Positions 60,782-64,000 of a DNA stretch of 64,000 nucleotides are shown here, in pieces. How positions within the stretch are numbered: the stretch's first letter is position 1; the number at the start of each line of letters is the position of its first letter. The stretch spans positions 58,759 to 122,758 of the forward strand of contig JAENRP010000073.1 of the NCBI GenBank assembly GCA_024741835.1, written 5' to 3'. The DNA comes from Diplocarpon mali (taxonomy: Eukaryota > Ascomycota > Leotiomycetes > Helotiales > Drepanopezizaceae). The notes under the pieces were generated by a model. That model was not told where the DNA came from. It saw only the letters and a list, made by a program, of their open reading frames with translations, and did no database searches. Position numbers and translations under genes: made by a program.

Positions 60782-62722
60782 GCTGCCCTGTATCGAAGGT
60801 CGCTCAGATCTCAGATACCGCGGACTCAGACAGAACTGAGGGGATGCCTAACGACTTCACGTCAAGCAGAGCGCGGCGCAGAGCTTGCAGTCACAGGCGA
60901 TGATAGATAGCACGTAGAGAGAATTCCGTCGAGCACGCCAGGACGTCCTCTGGTTCTACCCTTCAGCAACGGAGGCTCTCCTTGAGCACTCGAGACTGTC
61001 GCAGGCCGTAGGAGAGTCCCCCATCGAAGGAGGGTGGGTTGTGTTTTCGCCGAGTCGCGAAGCAGACGCTCCTTTGGCTCGAGGCAGAATACCACCAGAG
61101 AGAGAGGAAGAGAGGGAACAGATGACAGCAATCGTGTGAGTAGTCGCGAAGCCTGGAATGCGTTCTCTGCTAGTAGAGAGGGTAGGAAGCGGCGCAGTCT
61201 GGTCCGAGTCGCTGCGTAGCTGGAGTGAAGTCTGTGTGGAGTCGTGAGCTGGGGGAGTTGGCCGTAGCGGGGCTTTTGCATCGTTCACTTCCCGTCACCG
61301 GTTTCCAGGATCGATGCTCGCGGTGGTGGGTTGGCTGGAGGACACTGTCCGACCTCGTCTCTGTGAGTAGCACGCTGGCCTCTGCAGACGGGGTTTCCAC
61401 GTTGGAGTGATCGCGGCCGCAACCCCGCGGATCCGTTGAGCAACCCGCCATCGCGTCTGAATCGGTTGCGCGAGCGCGATTCATCCAGGAGGGGTTCGAG
61501 ATGGAGTAGAGTGGTGTTTGCAGGAGGTCGACATGCCCAATCACACGTAGGTGGAGATCTGCCACGCTCCAAGTCGGACAGTCAATACCTAGCTTAGCGA
61601 GCTCTCGGCTAAAGCTCTGTACTCGAGGCTCGCGCTGAGCTCTTCTATCGAACGGCTATATCAGAGGATAGATTCGCCGTTACAGCGAGCTTATCAGCTC
61701 ACCAGAGTTACACGCCTACTACATCTCCGGAGACTGCCGTGGAGAACGAGCTTGCAGAATCCACACGATAGGCCAGTCTTTGCGAAATCTTTCTCCAGAA
61801 CCAGCACTGAATACGCTCCTCGACCCGGCTCGCGCTCTCTGCGCTGATTCCCCTCGTGATTCTGCGTCGCGAGACGCGCCCTCGGTCTGCATGTTTGCGG
61901 AGCGAAGGGGCGTGAGCCGTTGTTGTGATGCGTGCCGACAGTGACGAGCAACGAGCTCTCGACTTCAAGACGGCATGCGCCCTTTGCGCGGTCCACTATC
62001 CACCACCGTCACGGTCTGACGCCGCTGTCTCGATCATCGTCCCGCCGGCTGGTCCTCTTCCTTCCTCTCCTGCTCCCTCTTCTCTTTTTCTACCTCGGCG
62101 ATTCCGCGAACGTGACTCTGCCGCGCTGCGCTGTGCGCGTCGAGGGCCATCCAAGCCCTCGGTCTTTGTTTTGTCTCGCGCGCTGGACTCTCTTCCGATC
62201 TGGGAGCGACAGAGACGCCGGAGGTAGCGTGGGTTCCGGAGACGGCGCTCCTCAAGCTCAGGACGGCCCTGGTTTCAAGACGCGGGCTCCTCTACCCGTG
62301 TGTTGATATCAAGACCAGAGCATTTCCGAAGAGAGCCGCTATAAGATGGCACGGCCAGAGCCGCGAGTGCTCTCTGTATAGACGCAGCTCTACCATCTCA
62401 CGCAACCCGCGAATCTACCAGACACGCACTCACCAGGCAGAGTTGACCTGCAAGTGAGAGCAGGACGGCCAGCCGGATGGAGGAAAGGAGGAGAATATAC
62501 CACATCTCCCGTCCGGGCACGCCGTCGCTGTCGCGACGCGTGACATGGCCTGCACGAGAGAGAGGCGACGTGTGATCACGGAGCACGTGTCTCCATCTGC
62601 ATTGCTGTATCTATCCAAAAGCACGATCGCCCAGCCTCCCTCCGCGAGACTCCCGCACCCGCACCAAGCCGCGCGAGCAGCGCACCACCGTGGGGTCCCT
62701 TTTCCCGTGTGGACGCCCAGAT
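60782..62722. other. 1.9-kb GC-balanced intergenic region without a recognisable gene
   Basis: Many overlapping frames exist on both strands (for example 61,170-61,565 and 61,932-62,306), but none shows motifs, splice structure or family resemblance. The last part is the downstream flank of the sugar transporter. Confidence 0.5.
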
Positions 62723-63956
62723 CTACTCGTCTTCCTCGACGTCAATCACCGTCTTCTTCCACTGGCGAGCGGGCACCTTGCGGTTGAACAGGATGTCGAT
62801 CTCACGGTACGAGCGCCCCTTCATCTCGGGCAGGAAGATGTACGCCGTCACAAGACAGACGAGCCCCGTCGAAGCCCAGACGTATCCGCACCTCCCTCCA
62901 AGGTTCGCGCCCTGCACCACATCAGCACCGCCCCGCCAGCGCCCGCTCAAATTTGAGGGCTGGCGAGAGGAAGAGGAAGAGGAGGAAGGGGAAGGGGAAG
63001 AGGAGGAGGAGGAGGAGGAGGAGGAAGAGGAAGAATGAGAGGAAGAGGTGCCAGCGCCCACTCGAGGTTGAGGGGTGGCGAGAGGAAGAGGAAGAGGAAG
63101 AAGACGAAGACAAAGAAGAAGAACAAGAGCTTACGGTCGGGTTCAGCATCCAGCTCGCGAGGAAGATACACGGGATCTCGACAATGTAGTAGGAGGCCCG
63201 TCCAGCACCGGTCGTGAGCGGGCGGAGGCGGATGGACGACGTCTCCCCGATGATGACCCACGACGCCGGCGCCGGGCCGAGGGTGAAGAGCACGGAGACG
63301 ATCAGGCCCAGCGATGCCTGCGCGAGGGACGCGGCGTTGGACGCGCCGACCGAGCCGGCGATCCCGAGGCAGATGAGGAAGCCGACGTTGATGGCCGAGC
63401 CCCAGAGGTAGATGGTGCGCCGGCCGAGGTAGGTGGTCAGGATCCAGGAGAGCATGACGAAGATCATCTGCAGCGCCGACGTGATGAGACCCAGTGCAAA
63501 GGCTAGGTTGTCGCTGACCCCGGCCTCTGCGGTACGGCGTCAGTCGAGGGATCCCCAGCACTCGCCCGTGACGGTCCCCGCGCCGCCGGATGCCCGGATT
63601 CGGGGGGGGGGAGAGACTTACGCTGGAAGAAGTAGACGGCCTGGTTGGCAATCAGGTTGCCGGTGAGGTTCTGCGCCAGGTACACGCCGCACACAATCGC
63701 CGTGCGGTAGAGATCGGTGCCGCGGAAGAGCTCCAGGTGGGTGGGCTCCTTCTCGGACTTCTCGAGCTCGACGACGCGGCGCATCATGGCGACCGTCTCC
63801 TCGGGCTTGAGGCGCGAGCGACGACCCAGGCGCCCGATGGAGTGCGCTGCCTCCTCGAGACGACCCTTGCGGACGAGCCACCAGGGCGACTCGGGAGCGA
63901 ACCAGATCAGGATCGCGAGGGGGGTGGGGAACATCCACTGGAGAGCGATGGGGATC
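62723..63956 (-). CDS. MFS sugar transporter, maltose/hexose permease type (5' end outside window)
   Basis: The C-terminal two thirds of a 12-helix major-facilitator sugar porter in the plasma membrane. Exons, in transcription order, are 63956-63622, 63526-63135 and 62911-62723, ending at TAG 62,725-62,723; earlier exons lie past the right edge, since 63,956 follows an acceptor (CTCACAG). The central-loop signature PESPWWLVRKGRLEEA and the sequence GETSSIRLRPLTTGAGR are typical, as is the C-terminal PEMKGRSYREIDILFNRKVPARQW. These place it with alpha-glucoside/maltose and related sugar porters; the exact sugar cannot be told. The last intron (223 nt) carries a GA-rich tandem duplication. Frames antisense to this gene are shadows. 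Confidence 0.9.
62936..63130. repeat. GA-rich tandem duplication inside the sugar-transporter intron
   Basis: Two copies with a period of about 115 bp begin at 62,936 and 63,051. Each starts CCAGCGCCC, then CTC, TTGAGG, GTGGCGAGAGGAAGAGG-like sequence, and runs into purine-only GAGGAG/GAAGAG tracts. On the coding strand this is a long pyrimidine tract within the intron at 63,134-62,912. Confidence 0.85.
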
Positions 63957-64000
63957 CTGTGAGAGCTGTTAGGAGTGGTCCGGCTCGAGAGATCGACGGG

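Noticed and set aside
62953..63962. Plus-strand frames of 60-143 codons antisense to the sugar transporter
   Set aside because: Shadows and GA-repeat translations rich in E, K and R; the minus strand carries the MFS signatures.

Overview
This window looks like a filamentous ascomycete (Pezizomycotina) chromosome. Genes carry short GT-AG introns, mostly 50-220 nt. Typical filamentous-fungal families are present: a pisatin-demethylase-like P450, a C2H2 plus fungal_trans regulator and an MFS sugar porter. A gene-rich GC-balanced block on each side encloses a long AT-rich block full of stop-ridden sequence, as left by repeat-induced point mutation (RIP). No genus can be named from the sequence alone.

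Left block (1-19,053): five enzyme or regulator genes suggest a small catabolic or secondary-metabolite cluster without a PKS, NRPS or terpene backbone gene in view. They are a P450 (319-2848, +), a C2H2/fungal_trans transcription factor (4956-7584, +), a phenol-hydroxylase-like FAD monooxygenase (9384-11644, -), a fumarylacetoacetate-hydrolase-family enzyme (12798-13821, +) and a RidA/YjgF-family protein (18457-19053, +). The monooxygenase and the hydrolase diverge from a shared 1.15-kb promoter. The combination suggests hydroxylation of an aromatic or cyclic substrate followed by C-C bond cleavage of a keto-acid product, with RidA as a possible damage-control step; this pathway is inference. 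A decayed copy of the hydrolase 3' end lies just downstream of it.

Middle block (about 19-58.5 kb): long stretches hold nothing I can call, plus a RIP-degraded Ty1/copia-like relic (about 23.28-24.62 kb) and a broken coiled-coil gene (about 37.7-39.3 kb). Five intact multi-exon genes stand in this desert. They encode a disordered acidic protein (26,666-27,779), a 744-aa coiled-coil protein with a hydrophobic tail (33,225-35,568), a 105-aa predicted mitochondrial protein (42,002-42,362), a KH-domain protein (46,334-47,951) and a 1182-aa coiled-coil protein with a hydrophobic tail (49,897-53,621). Two smaller candidate genes are weaker.

Right block (58.6-64 kb): a mitochondrial phosphate carrier (59,000-60,094, +) and the 3' part of a maltose/hexose-type MFS sugar transporter (minus strand, 5' end beyond the window). 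Two solo LTRs of one family, both exactly 164 bp, sit near the two ends of the window (3490-3653 and 60,618-60,781). Exon-intron models were built by eye. For the models given with full exon lists the summed exon lengths divide by three, which supports them.
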